From: Bacteroidales bacterium
Lineage (GTDB): Bacteria; Bacteroidota; Bacteroidia; Bacteroidales; UBA932
Reading direction: 5' to 3'
Length of the DNA: 16,519 bases
NCBI GenBank assembly: GCA_024689525.1
Contig: JAILDI010000070.1
Location: 1 to 16,519, forward strand
Each line of letters opens with the position of its first letter. Within the stretch, counting starts at the first letter, position 1. Positions 1 to 7,770 of the stretch are shown here, piece by piece. Both the position numbers and the translations under genes were made by a program. Below the pieces are notes generated by a model. The model ran no database searches. It worked only from the letters and a program-made list of their open reading frames with translations, and was not told where the DNA came from.

Positions 1-3000
1 TTTTTGTTGCATTATGCATCCTGCCTTATGTTGCAAATGCGCAAATGGCCCGGCTCTATACAACGGAATACGGCCTGCCCAACAGTAAGGTAAACAACAT
101 TTATCAGGACGCCAGGGGATTCGTGTGGGTGTCCACCGAGAATGGACTTGCCCGTTTCGACGGACGGGAGTTCCTTACCTTCCAGTACCGCACCGACAAA
201 ACGGACGGACTGGCCAGCGACCTTGTCCTTTCCGTTTTTGAAGACAGCCGCGGCACGCTTTGGACTGCTACTTCGATGGGTCTCCAGATATTCGACAATG
301 ACAGCCGTTCCTTCCTCAAAATGGATCTACAGGATCCGGAATCTCCCGGTTCAACCCAGCACATATCCTGTGTATTGGAAGTGAGGACAGGTGGTGGAAC
401 CACCGAACTCTGGGTGGCAACTTCCCAGCATGGAATCTATGTCATCGACCCGGAGACAAAAAGCCTGAAGAAAAGCCGGAGGGAACAGCTGAGCAAAAAC
501 CTGCCTTCCCAGTTCGTTTACACGATGTTCCAGGACTCCCGCGGCTGGGTGTGGCTGGCAGGGGAGACCGGCGGTCTTTCGGTTGTGGAAGCCGGTTCAT
601 TGCAGAGCCGCGGAATAACGATTGAAGCTAACGCACAAATACGGTCCTTCGCGGAAGATCCATATAGCGGCAACATCCTCATTGCAACAATGAGCGGTTT
701 GTACATCTATAATGCATCTACCCGTTCAATGTCGATTTCCGGCGACAGTAAGGCCAGTACAATACAGGCATGCTCTATCCTCTTCAGCAAAAGTATGCAG
801 AAGGCCGGAGACCGCCTGTTCCTGATCGGTGCCGAAACTGAAGGGCTATGGGTGTACGATATGAATACCGGTAAAATGAGGAGGCCCAATGCTCCACAAG
901 TGTCTTACGATACATCCAGATGGAAAGTGCATTGTCTTATGCAGGACAATCAGGGCAACATCTGGGTGGGGGCATTCCAGACCGGAGTCCTTGTGATTCC
1001 GCGCTCGATGTACGGTTTCGAGTATGCCAAGGTTGATTACGGCAGCGTATCTTCAATTGCGAGGAACCCCGTCGACGGCTCTCTGTGGATAGGTGCCGAT
1101 GGTGGCGGCCTCACCCGTATAGCCCCGGACGGAAGCCGGAAACTGTTCGATGCGTCCAACAGTGCCCTTACGAACGATTCCGTAGTGGATCTTTGTTTCG
1201 ACAAGCATGGCACGCTCTGGATCGGAACATATCTGGATGGAGTGTTCACATATAATCCTTATTGGGGATTCCGGCGTTTTGCCGACTCGGACGCCCTGGG
1301 CACGCGTAACATATCCTGTCTGGCTTATGACGCAACTGGAGATATAATGTACGTGGGCACGTACGGAGCTGGTATGAGCGTAGTATCGGTTACTGGCGAA
1401 AAAGTCCAGCGCCGCGTCTCCGAGAATATCAACCGATGGGTGAGCGACCTTTATATCGACCGTTCCGGAACAGTTTGGCTGGGAACCTTCAACGGCCCTA
1501 TGTGCTACAACAATTCACTGGGCCAGTTGTTCTTCTACAATGTGGGAAACGTTGCCATCAAGGCCAGGGTGTACTGCATACTGGAAGCATCCGACGGCAT
1601 TGTGTGGATCGGAACGGGAGAAGGCCTGACGGCCTGCGACCGCAAGAGTGGAACCGTTACCGTCTATACTGAAGAAAACGGCCTCTCCAGCAACGTCATC
1701 GACGCAATCCAGGAAGCAATGGACGGCACAATCTGGATATCCACTTCGTACGGCCTTAACCGTCTGGATCCGAGTACCGGCGTCATCTCTACCTATTATT
1801 CATATGATGGCCTCCAGGGCAACGAGTTCAGTCTGGGCGCATCGTTCAAGGATGCCGACGGAAAGCTGTTCTTCGGCGGAACCAACGGCATAAGCAGTTT
1901 CTATCCGCAGGTGGTGATCCAGAAAACGCATCCGGTTCCGCCCCTTTACTTCAACAAGCTCACAGTCCTGAACGAGCAGGTAGAGTACGACCCCCTGAGC
2001 GATAAGAACATCCTTGACAAGCCCATAACCGAGGCCAGCAGGATCACACTGCCATACAAGTCAAACTCGCTCTCGCTGGAATTTGCCGTGCTGGAGTACA
2101 CCAATCCTATGAGGATAAGGTACTCCTGCAAGATCGAACGCTATGACAAGGAATGGCACGTTCTTCCTTCCCTGACGAACGCCGTTCCCTATACGAACCT
2201 TCCGGCCGGCCGATATACCTTCAAGGTAAAGGCATTCTTCGACGGCTCGCCGGAGGAGTTCTCTACAACGTCGATTGAAATAAGGGTTCTGCCTCCCTGG
2301 TACGCATCCGGCTGGGCAATAGTGTTCTACATCCTCGCCCTGGCAGCCCTGGTGATGCTTTACCTTCATCTTCAGAAACGCAGCAGGGAGCACAAACAGG
2401 ACCGTCAGGCGTCCGAAATCAAGGAACTCAAGCTGAAGATGTTCACCAACATCTCCCACGAGATCCGCACTCCTCTCACACTTCTGATGTCGCCCCTCAA
2501 GGAGATGCGCGAGGCGGAGAAGGATCCGCACCAGAAGAGCCTGTACAACCTGATGTACCGCAACTCGCTCCGCATTCTCCGCCTGGTGAACCAGATCATG
2601 GATATGCGAAAGGTCGATGAAGGAAAGATGCGCCTCCACTTCCTGCAGACCGACATTGTGTATTTTGTCCGGGACATTATGCAGTCCTTCGACAATATGG
2701 CTCAGACGCGCAACATCGACCTTACCCTAAGTCCCGCGTCGGACGTGGTGAACCTTTGGATCGACCAGGGCAATTTCGACAAGATTGTCTTCAACCTGCT
2801 TTCCAATGCCTTCAAGCACACGCCGGACGGCGGGCACATCGACATTGGAATATCGGCCCCCGAAAAGAACAGGGGAGAGCTGTCGCCTGAGATTGAGCAG
2901 CAGGTGAGGATTACGATAACCAACAGCGGCTCGCACATAGAGGAGGCCGACAAGGAGAGACTCTTCGAACGTTTCTTCCAGAGCGACGTGCTGGACGCCA

Positions 3001-4064
3001 AGATGGGCAGCGGCGTGGGCCTGAGCCTTACCAGGATGCTCGTGGAACTGCATCACGGAACCATCACGGCGGCCAATACCGACGACGGCGTCTGCTTCAC
3101 GGTGGTGATGCCCGTCGGAAGCACACATCTGAGCGACCTGGAGTTGTCCACGACGTCGCACCACAAGGACCTTTACACCAAGATGCCGACAACGGAAGAT
3201 ATGGTCCACACCACTGAGGACATAGCCTTCACGCCCACGGCCGATGCATCCGACAAGGTGGTGAAGTCCAGGAGGAATATAGTAATTGTCGATGATGACT
3301 CGGAGATCCTGGACTACCTGCTCACCGAACTTCGCGGCCAGTATAATGTAAAGACTTTCCAGAGCGCGCAGGATGCGTGGACGGAGATATCCGCGGCGCA
3401 GCCCGACGTTGTAGTAACCGACCTTGTGATGCCCGGAATGGATGGTCAGGAACTGTGCCGGAAAATCCGCAGCAATCCGGTTACCAACCATATCTCGGTG
3501 GTCATCCTCACGTCATCGACCGATGAGGCCAGCCATCTGCAGAGCATCGACAGCGGTGCCGACAAATTCCTCTCCAAGCCGCTTTCCATCGACCTTCTGA
3601 AGAGTTCCATCGCCCAGGTCATCTCCACCAGGGATACGATGCGCAGCAAGTATTCCGGAGGTACGACGCTGAATTACGACGACGTGAAGGTGACATCCAT
3701 ATCAGCCGGTCTCAAGGAAAGGGTGATGGAAGTGATAAAGGCCAATCTGGACAATCCGGAGTTCGGCGTGGAGGACCTCAGCCGCGAGATTGGAATGAGC
3801 CGCGTGCATATGAACCGCAAGCTCAAGGAGACCCTGGGCATATCTCCCTCCAGCCTTATCAAGAGCACCAGGATGAAACAGGCGGCATACCTTCTGGTCC
3901 ACAACAAGGTGAACGTCTCGGAGGTTGCATACAAGGTTGGATTCTCCACTCCATCGTATTTCTCCAACTCGTTCAGGAGCTATTTCGGCCTGTCGCCGAA
4001 GGAGTTCGTGATCAAGTATTCCGACGTGGAAGACCTTCAGGAACTGGACAAATTATTCGAATAA
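1..4064 (+). CDS. xynR: Hybrid two-component system regulator (HTCS), XynR-like; 5' partial
   Basis: One-polypeptide sensor kinase and transcription factor, probably sensing xylo-oligosaccharides in the periplasm and activating the operon downstream. The frame is open to the left edge (first full codon at base 3). It reads FVALCILPYVANAQ before the Met at 45, which looks like the end of a signal peptide, so the true start lies outside the window. Numbering from Met45: about a dozen regulator-propeller repeats (G-x-(V/L/I)-W-(V/I)-(G/S)-T type) fill residues 10-640. A Y_Y_Y domain follows at about 665-735, then a membrane helix at 757-777 and the HisKA H-box with His805 (NISHEIRTPL). The ATPase domain has N-box Asn917 and G2 box 988-993. 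The receiver has acidic residues 1083-1085, phospho-Asp1126 and Lys1178. A C-terminal AraC-type HTH spans about 1225-1325. The G1 box reads NSG (960-962) rather than DxG. The HTCS call is certain; the xylan ligand and the symbol are inferred from neighbours. Confidence 0.95.
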   Translation, partial: FVALCILPYVANAQMARLYTTEYGLPNSKVNNIYQDARGFVWVSTENGLARFDGREFLTFQYRTDKTDGLASDLVLSVFEDSRGTLWTATSMGLQIFDNDSRSFLKMDLQDPESPGSTQHISCVLEVRTGGGTTELWVATSQHGIYVIDPETKSLKKSRREQLSKNLPSQFVYTMFQDSRGWVWLAGETGGLSVVEAGSLQSRGITIEANAQIRSFAEDPYSGNILIATMSGLYIYNASTRSMSISGDSKASTIQACSILFSKSMQKAGDRLFLIGAETEGLWVYDMNTGKMRRPNAPQVSYDTSRWKVHCLMQDNQGNIWVGAFQTGVLVIPRSMYGFEYAKVDYGSVSSIARNPVDGSLWIGADGGGLTRIAPDGSRKLFDASNSALTNDSVVDLCFDKHGTLWIGTYLDGVFTYNPYWGFRRFADSDALGTRNISCLAYDATGDIMYVGTYGAGMSVVSVTGEKVQRRVSENINRWVSDLYIDRSGTVWLGTFNGPMCYNNSLGQLFFYNVGNVAIKARVYCILEASDGIVWIGTGEGLTACDRKSGTVTVYTEENGLSSNVIDAIQEAMDGTIWISTSYGLNRLDPSTGVISTYYSYDGLQGNEFSLGASFKDADGKLFFGGTNGISSFYPQVVIQKTHPVPPLYFNKLTVLNEQVEYDPLSDKNILDKPITEASRITLPYKSNSLSLEFAVLEYTNPMRIRYSCKIERYDKEWHVLPSLTNAVPYTNLPAGRYTFKVKAFFDGSPEEFSTTSIEIRVLPPWYASGWAIVFYILALAALVMLYLHLQKRSREHKQDRQASEIKELKLKMFTNISHEIRTPLTLLMSPLKEMREAEKDPHQKSLYNLMYRNSLRILRLVNQIMDMRKVDEGKMRLHFLQTDIVYFVRDIMQSFDNMAQTRNIDLTLSPASDVVNLWIDQGNFDKIVFNLLSNAFKHTPDGGHIDIGISAPEKNRGELSPEIEQQVRITITNSGSHIEEADKERLFERFFQSDVLDAKMGSGVGLSLTRMLVELHHGTITAANTDDGVCFTVVMPVGSTHLSDLELSTTSHHKDLYTKMPTTEDMVHTTEDIAFTPTADASDKVVKSRRNIVIVDDDSEILDYLLTELRGQYNVKTFQSAQDAWTEISAAQPDVVVTDLVMPGMDGQELCRKIRSNPVTNHISVVILTSSTDEASHLQSIDSGADKFLSKPLSIDLLKSSIAQVISTRDTMRSKYSGGTTLNYDDVKVTSISAGLKERVMEVIKANLDNPEFGVEDLSREIGMSRVHMNRKLKETLGISPSSLIKSTRMKQAAYLLVHNKVNVSEVAYKVGFSTPSYFSNSFRSYFGLSPKEFVIKYSDVEDLQELDKLFE

Positions 4065-4093
4065 GATGCGTATGGTGACGATTTCTATATAAT

Positions 4094-4144
4094 ATGTTTC
4101 ATTTGTTTATGATGATGGTATAATATTGAAAACAGCTGAAACAT
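4094..4144. repeat. 8-bp inverted repeat upstream of the xylan operon, possible operator
   Basis: ATGTTTCA at 4094-4101 is mirrored perfectly by TGAAACAT at 4137-4144, with 35 bases between. Each arm overlaps a direct copy of CATTTGT (4100-4106 and 4142-4148), 42 bp apart, about four helical turns. The pair lies just upstream of the terminator hairpin and the -7 box of the symporter operon, where an AraC-type activator could bind. The repeat is seen directly; a role as the regulator's binding site is a guess. Confidence 0.35.
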
Positions 4145-4148
4145 TTGT

Positions 4149-4180
4149 AGCCCCTTCACAGGGGCTTTTATTGTATTTTT
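4149..4180 (+). terminator. Rho-independent terminator after the HTCS gene
   Basis: A perfect 6-bp stem, AGCCCC (4149-4154) with GGGGCT (4161-4166), encloses the loop TTCACA. A T-rich run to 4180 follows. It lies 84 bases after the HTCS stop and probably separates its transcript from the xylan operon. The stem is short but GC-rich. If transcription of the operon began upstream of it, the same hairpin could act as a leader attenuator. Confidence 0.6.
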
Positions 4181-4181
4181 G
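4174..4181 (+). promoter_or_regulatory. Putative Bacteroidetes -7 box for the xylan operon
   Basis: TATTTTTG matches the Bacteroidetes -7 consensus TAnnTTTG and ends 24 bases before the symporter start codon. No TTTG lies at the usual spacing of about 20 bp; the nearest (4144-4147) is 26 bp away. A poor -33 element would fit a promoter that needs an activator such as the upstream HTCS. The box lies in the terminator's T-run, so a chance match is quite possible. Confidence 0.4.
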
Positions 4182-4205
4182 TATCAAGAAAAAGTGCGAT
4201 AATCT

Positions 4206-5603
4206 ATGAGTACGGAGACAAAAGGTTTCTATAAGTTGAACTGGATGCAGCGCATCGGGTTCGGTGCCGGCGATATGGCGCAGAACCTGGTTTATCAGAC
4301 TATCAGCATCTGGCTATTGTTCTACTACACCAACGTATTTGGCATCAAACCCGGGGCGGCGTCACTGATGTTCCTCATCGTGCGCCTCGTGGACGTGCTT
4401 TGGGACCCCGTGGTGGGCACAATCGTGGACAAGGGCAATCCCAAGTGGGGCAAGTACCGTTCCTGGCTCATCCTGGGCGGCATCCCGCTGGTTGGCCTGG
4501 CCATCCTGTGCTTCTGGAACGGATTCAGCGGCTCGCTCCTTTATGCATATATCACCTATGTGGGAATGTCGATGTGCTATACCCTGGTGAACGTCCCGTA
4601 CGGCGCCCTTAACGCATCTCTCACCCGTGACACCAACGAGATTACGGTGCTCACCAGCACCCGTATGTTCATGGCCAATCTGGGCGCCCTGTGCGTGAAG
4701 TCCCTTCCCATAATCATCGCCATTTTCGCCCCCAAGGTCGATGGCGTAGCCGTGTACAACACGCCTGATGCCGCTCCGGCCTGGTTCATCACCATGACCA
4801 TCTTCGCCCTCGCAGGCCTGGCCCTCCTGGTGTTCTGCTTCTCGCAGTGCAAGGAGAGGGTGGTGATGGACCAGAAGACATCGGCCGATGTAAAGGTGAG
4901 CGACCTGTGGATGGAATTCGTGCGCAACAAGCCCCTCCGCGTTCTGGCCTTCTTCTTCGTCACCGCATTCGCGATGATGAGCGTGGGCAATGCGGCCGAT
5001 GCATATTTCATGAGCTACAACGTTGGCGCGACCCCGCTGCTCACCACCCTGTTCATGTGGCTGGGCACTATTCCGGCATTCATCTTCATGCCGCTGGTGC
5101 CCGCCCTCAAGCGCAAGATCGGCAAGCAGGGGATGTTCTACCTCTTCCTGGGCATTGCAATCCTGGGCATGGCGCTGATGTACACCTTTGTGTCGATACC
5201 GGCTACGAAGAGCAACTTCGTGCTCCTGTGCATCGCCCAGTTCGTAAAATCGACAGGTATAATCACCGCCACCGGCTACATGTGGGCGCTTGTGCCTGAA
5301 GTTATAGCTTATGGCGAATACACAACCGGAAAGCGCATCGCCGGCATCGTGAACGCCCTCACAGGCATCTTCTTCAAGGCCGGTATGGCGCTGGGCGGCG
5401 TGGTGCCCGGACTCGTGCTTGCGCTTGTCGGTTTTAACGCCGAAGCCCCCACGCAGACCCCTTTGGCCCTCCAGGGCATCCTGTGGCTGGTTTGCGTAAT
5501 CCCGGCCGTCCTTCTCCTCCTTGCCATCTGGATCATCTCCAAGTACGAGCTGTCCGATGAGCGCATGGACCAGATCAACAGAGAAATAGAATCAAGAGCA
5601 TAA
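4206..5603 (+). CDS. xynD: GPH-family cation:glycoside symporter, likely xylo-oligosaccharide importer
   Basis: Inner-membrane cation-coupled sugar importer of the glycoside-pentoside-hexuronide family (MelB/XynP relatives). At 465 aa it has the family's usual length, and its hydrophobic stretches fit twelve membrane helices. The family signature lies at residues 62-85: DVLWDPVVG, then D75 and WGKYR. By pattern, D63 and D67 correspond to the cation-site aspartates of MelB (D55 and D59). The N-terminus (GFGAGDMAQNLVYQTISIW) is typical of the family, so the ATG at 4206 is a good start although no clear Shine-Dalgarno sequence precedes it. It leads the operon with GH10 and GH43 genes, which points to xylose-containing oligosaccharides as substrate. 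The symbol follows the Prevotella bryantii xylanase cluster, where a symporter gene adjoins xynA and xynB. Family call firm; exact substrate inferred. Confidence 0.92.
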   Translation: MSTETKGFYKLNWMQRIGFGAGDMAQNLVYQTISIWLLFYYTNVFGIKPGAASLMFLIVRLVDVLWDPVVGTIVDKGNPKWGKYRSWLILGGIPLVGLAILCFWNGFSGSLLYAYITYVGMSMCYTLVNVPYGALNASLTRDTNEITVLTSTRMFMANLGALCVKSLPIIIAIFAPKVDGVAVYNTPDAAPAWFITMTIFALAGLALLVFCFSQCKERVVMDQKTSADVKVSDLWMEFVRNKPLRVLAFFFVTAFAMMSVGNAADAYFMSYNVGATPLLTTLFMWLGTIPAFIFMPLVPALKRKIGKQGMFYLFLGIAILGMALMYTFVSIPATKSNFVLLCIAQFVKSTGIITATGYMWALVPEVIAYGEYTTGKRIAGIVNALTGIFFKAGMALGGVVPGLVLALVGFNAEAPTQTPLALQGILWLVCVIPAVLLLLAIWIISKYELSDERMDQINREIESRA

Positions 5604-6727
5604 TGAAAAAGACGTTACTAATCCTGTCCGTCCTGCTCCTGGCCTGTACGCCCAAGGAGCAGACGCTGAAACAGGCCTTCGAGGGAAAAATCATCCTGGG
5701 GGCGGCTATCAACATTCCCCAGATAATGGGGGCCGATGTCAAGGGCGACTCAGTGCTCGTGAAGCACTTCGGCGCCATCGAACCGGAGAACTGCATGAAG
5801 AGTGCGGAGATAATGCCGCGCTTCGGCGAGTACAACTGGGAGATGGCCGATAAATACGTGGACTTCGGCGAGAAGAACGGCCTCCTGGTATACGGCCACT
5901 GCCTCATCTGGCATTCCCAGCTCACTCCGGACTTCTGCTATGACGCTGAAGGAAACCTCATTTCCCCGGAGCTCCTGAAGGAACGGATGAAGCAGCACAT
6001 CACAACCGTGGTCACCCGCTACAAGGGCCGCATCAAGGGATGGGACGTGGTTAACGAGGCCATCCTTGAGGACGGCTCCTACCGTCAGAGCCCCTTCTAC
6101 CAGATCCTGGGAGAGGAGTTCATCCCCTGGGCCTTCCAGTGCGCAAATGAGGCCGATCCCGACCTTGAACTCTACTACAACGACTACTCCATGCACGAGC
6201 CCGCCAAACTGGAAACCGCAATCCGGATGGTGAAGAAACTCCAGGAGCGCGGCATCCGCATCGACGCCCTGGGCTTCCAGGCCCATATCGGCATGGACTA
6301 TCCGGACCTTGCCCTCTACGAGAGCCATATCCGCCGAGTTAAGGACGAGACCGGAATCGACGTTTGCATTACGGAACTGGATATGAGCATCCTGCCTTCC
6401 GTTACCCAAAGTGCCGATGTAAGTGGCGTCAACTTCTTCGAAGCTATGAGGGATCCCGAAAAACGAGAGGAACTTATGGCCAAGGTTGACCCGTACAGGG
6501 ATGGAATTCCGGAGGATGTGTACGCCGCCTGGAACGCCCGTATGGCCGCATTCCTTGATATGTTCATCAAGAACTCCGATGCCGTCCGCCGTATCAACGT
6601 CTGGGGCGTCACGGACCACGACAGCTGGAAGAACAACTGGCCCATCCCCGGCAGGCACGACTCCTGCCTGTGGGTGGACCGCGACTATAACCTGAAACCT
6701 TTCCTCAGCGCTTACCTCAATGACTAA
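5603..6727 (+). CDS. xynA: GH10 endo-1,4-beta-xylanase, lipoprotein
   Basis: Endoxylanase that cuts the beta-1,4-xylan backbone by the retaining mechanism. The 374-aa protein is a signal peptide plus one GH10 barrel with no carbohydrate-binding module. The N-terminus MKKTLLILSVLLLAC has a lipobox ending at Cys15, so it is probably a lipid-anchored envelope protein; which membrane face cannot be told. GH10 landmarks include ENCMK, WHSQLTPDF, the acid/base Glu152 in WDVVNEA, the nucleophile Glu258 in ITELDMS, and the C-terminal WGVTDHDSW with NNWPIPGR. Many GH10 enzymes have TDGDSW there, so His replaces Gly. The start codon overlaps the symporter stop by one base, and the 3' end overlaps the GH43 start, indicating coupled translation. 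Both catalytic residues are present and the enzyme should be active. Family call very firm; xylan specificity follows from the family and neighbours. Confidence 0.96.
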   Translation: MKKTLLILSVLLLACTPKEQTLKQAFEGKIILGAAINIPQIMGADVKGDSVLVKHFGAIEPENCMKSAEIMPRFGEYNWEMADKYVDFGEKNGLLVYGHCLIWHSQLTPDFCYDAEGNLISPELLKERMKQHITTVVTRYKGRIKGWDVVNEAILEDGSYRQSPFYQILGEEFIPWAFQCANEADPDLELYYNDYSMHEPAKLETAIRMVKKLQERGIRIDALGFQAHIGMDYPDLALYESHIRRVKDETGIDVCITELDMSILPSVTQSADVSGVNFFEAMRDPEKREELMAKVDPYRDGIPEDVYAAWNARMAAFLDMFIKNSDAVRRINVWGVTDHDSWKNNWPIPGRHDSCLWVDRDYNLKPFLSAYLND

Positions 6728-7706
6728 GAAGAGATATCTTTTCCCGGCCGACTATATGGCCGATCCGTCGGTTCACGTATTCGACGGCAAACTGTACATC
6801 TATCCCTCCCACGACTGGGAGAGCGGTGTGCCGGAGGACGATTTCGGCAGCCACTTCGACATGAAGGATTACCACGTGCTTTCACTCGAAGGCCCGGATC
6901 CGATGTCATCGCCAATAAAGGACCACGGCGTAATCCTGGACAAGAAGGACGTTCCGTGGGTTGGCCGCCAGCTCTGGGACTGCGACGTGGCCCGCAAGAA
7001 CGGCAGATACTACCTGTATTTCCCTGCCAAGGACAAGACCGACATCTTCCGTTTCGGCGTGGCCGTGGCCGACAGGCCGGAAGGCCCGTTCATCCCGCAG
7101 CCCGCTCCCATGATGGGCAGTTATTCCATCGACGTATGCGTGCTGGAGGACAATGGGGAATACTATTTCTACTTCGGTGGCATCTGGGGCGGCCAGCTTC
7201 AGAGATACCGCGACAACAAGGCCCTGGACACCGGCACCACATATCCTGCCGATGACCAGCCCGCAATCCCTTCCCGCGTGGCACGCCTCCGTGACGACAT
7301 GCTGGAGTTCGCCGAAGACCCCCGCCCCGTGGTCATCCTTGACAAGGACGGCAAGCCGCTCACCGTGGGCGACAATTCCCGCCGCTTCTTCGAAGCCAGC
7401 TGGGTGCACAAATGCAACGGAAAATACTACTTCAGCTACTCCACTGGCGACACGCACCTGCTGTGCTATGCGATAGGGGACAATCCCTACGGCCCCTTCG
7501 TGTACCAGGGCGTCATCCTCACTCCCGTGGTGGGCTGGACAACGCATCACTCGATTGTGGAGTACGGCGGCAAGTGGTGGCTCTTCCACCACGACAGCGT
7601 GCCTTCAGGCGCCCGCACGTGGCTCCGAAGCCTTAAGGTATGTGAACTGAAATACAATCCTGACGGTACTATACAAACGATAGAGGGGATAGATTCAGAG
7701 GCGTAA
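6720..7706 (+). CDS. xynB: GH43 glycoside hydrolase, probable cytoplasmic beta-xylosidase/exoxylanase
   Basis: Inverting glycosidase with a five-bladed propeller fold, probably releasing xylose from imported xylo-oligosaccharides. There is no signal peptide: the protein begins MTKKRYLFPADYMADPSV and enters the catalytic domain at once, which fits a cytoplasmic enzyme. The three acidic residues expected of GH43 can be placed: base Asp15 (ADPS), pKa-modulating Asp138 (SIDV) and general acid Glu225 (FFEASW). The 328 aa amount to a single domain without an extra C-terminal sandwich, similar in size to Prevotella bryantii XynB, described as an oxygen-sensitive exoxylanase/beta-xylosidase. The start codon lies 8 bases before the GH10 stop. 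A terminator follows 26 bases after the stop codon. GH43 also contains arabinofuranosidases, so the exact activity is inferred from the operon. Confidence 0.93.
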   Translation: MTKKRYLFPADYMADPSVHVFDGKLYIYPSHDWESGVPEDDFGSHFDMKDYHVLSLEGPDPMSSPIKDHGVILDKKDVPWVGRQLWDCDVARKNGRYYLYFPAKDKTDIFRFGVAVADRPEGPFIPQPAPMMGSYSIDVCVLEDNGEYYFYFGGIWGGQLQRYRDNKALDTGTTYPADDQPAIPSRVARLRDDMLEFAEDPRPVVILDKDGKPLTVGDNSRRFFEASWVHKCNGKYYFSYSTGDTHLLCYAIGDNPYGPFVYQGVILTPVVGWTTHHSIVEYGGKWWLFHHDSVPSGARTWLRSLKVCELKYNPDGTIQTIEGIDSEA

Positions 7707-7731
7707 AAACACCTGATTGGTTATGTGTGTG

Positions 7732-7770
7732 CTTCTCCCGCTGCCAGCCGGTACTGGGAGAAGTTTTTTT
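7732..7770 (+). terminator. Strong rho-independent terminator of the xylan operon
   Basis: A perfect 8-bp stem, CTTCTCCC (7732-7739) with GGGAGAAG (7756-7763), is followed at once by seven T residues (7764-7770). It lies 26 bases after the GH43 stop. The last bases of the T-run overlap the minus-strand stop codon (7769-7771) of the convergent nucleotidase gene. On the minus strand the same hairpin has no immediate T-run, so it is directional. Confidence 0.85.

Larger units (their letters stand above)
4206..7706 (+). other. Three-gene xylan/xylo-oligosaccharide operon (symporter, GH10, GH43)
   Basis: The three genes are fused head to tail. The symporter stop and GH10 start share one base (TAATG at 5601-5605), and the GH43 start lies 8 bases inside the end of GH10. 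Overlaps this tight imply one transcript with coupled translation. A terminator precedes the group (4149-4180) and another follows it (7732-7770), giving a self-contained unit under the adjacent HTCS regulator. Confidence 0.85.

Noticed and set aside
2727..3491. 254-codon minus-strand open frame inside the HTCS gene
   Set aside because: Lies opposite the conserved kinase and receiver domains; its translation shows no recognisable domain.
1..4064. Possible frameshift or fused genes in the very long HTCS
   Set aside because: The domain order and length are normal for HTCS proteins, and the frame is uninterrupted.
5750..6658. 302-codon minus-strand open frame across GH10
   Set aside because: Antisense shadow of a firmly identified GH10 gene; His/Val/Ala-rich translation with no domain.
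6906..7592. 228-codon minus-strand open frame across GH43
   Set aside because: Antisense shadow of GH43, explained by the codon bias of the real gene.
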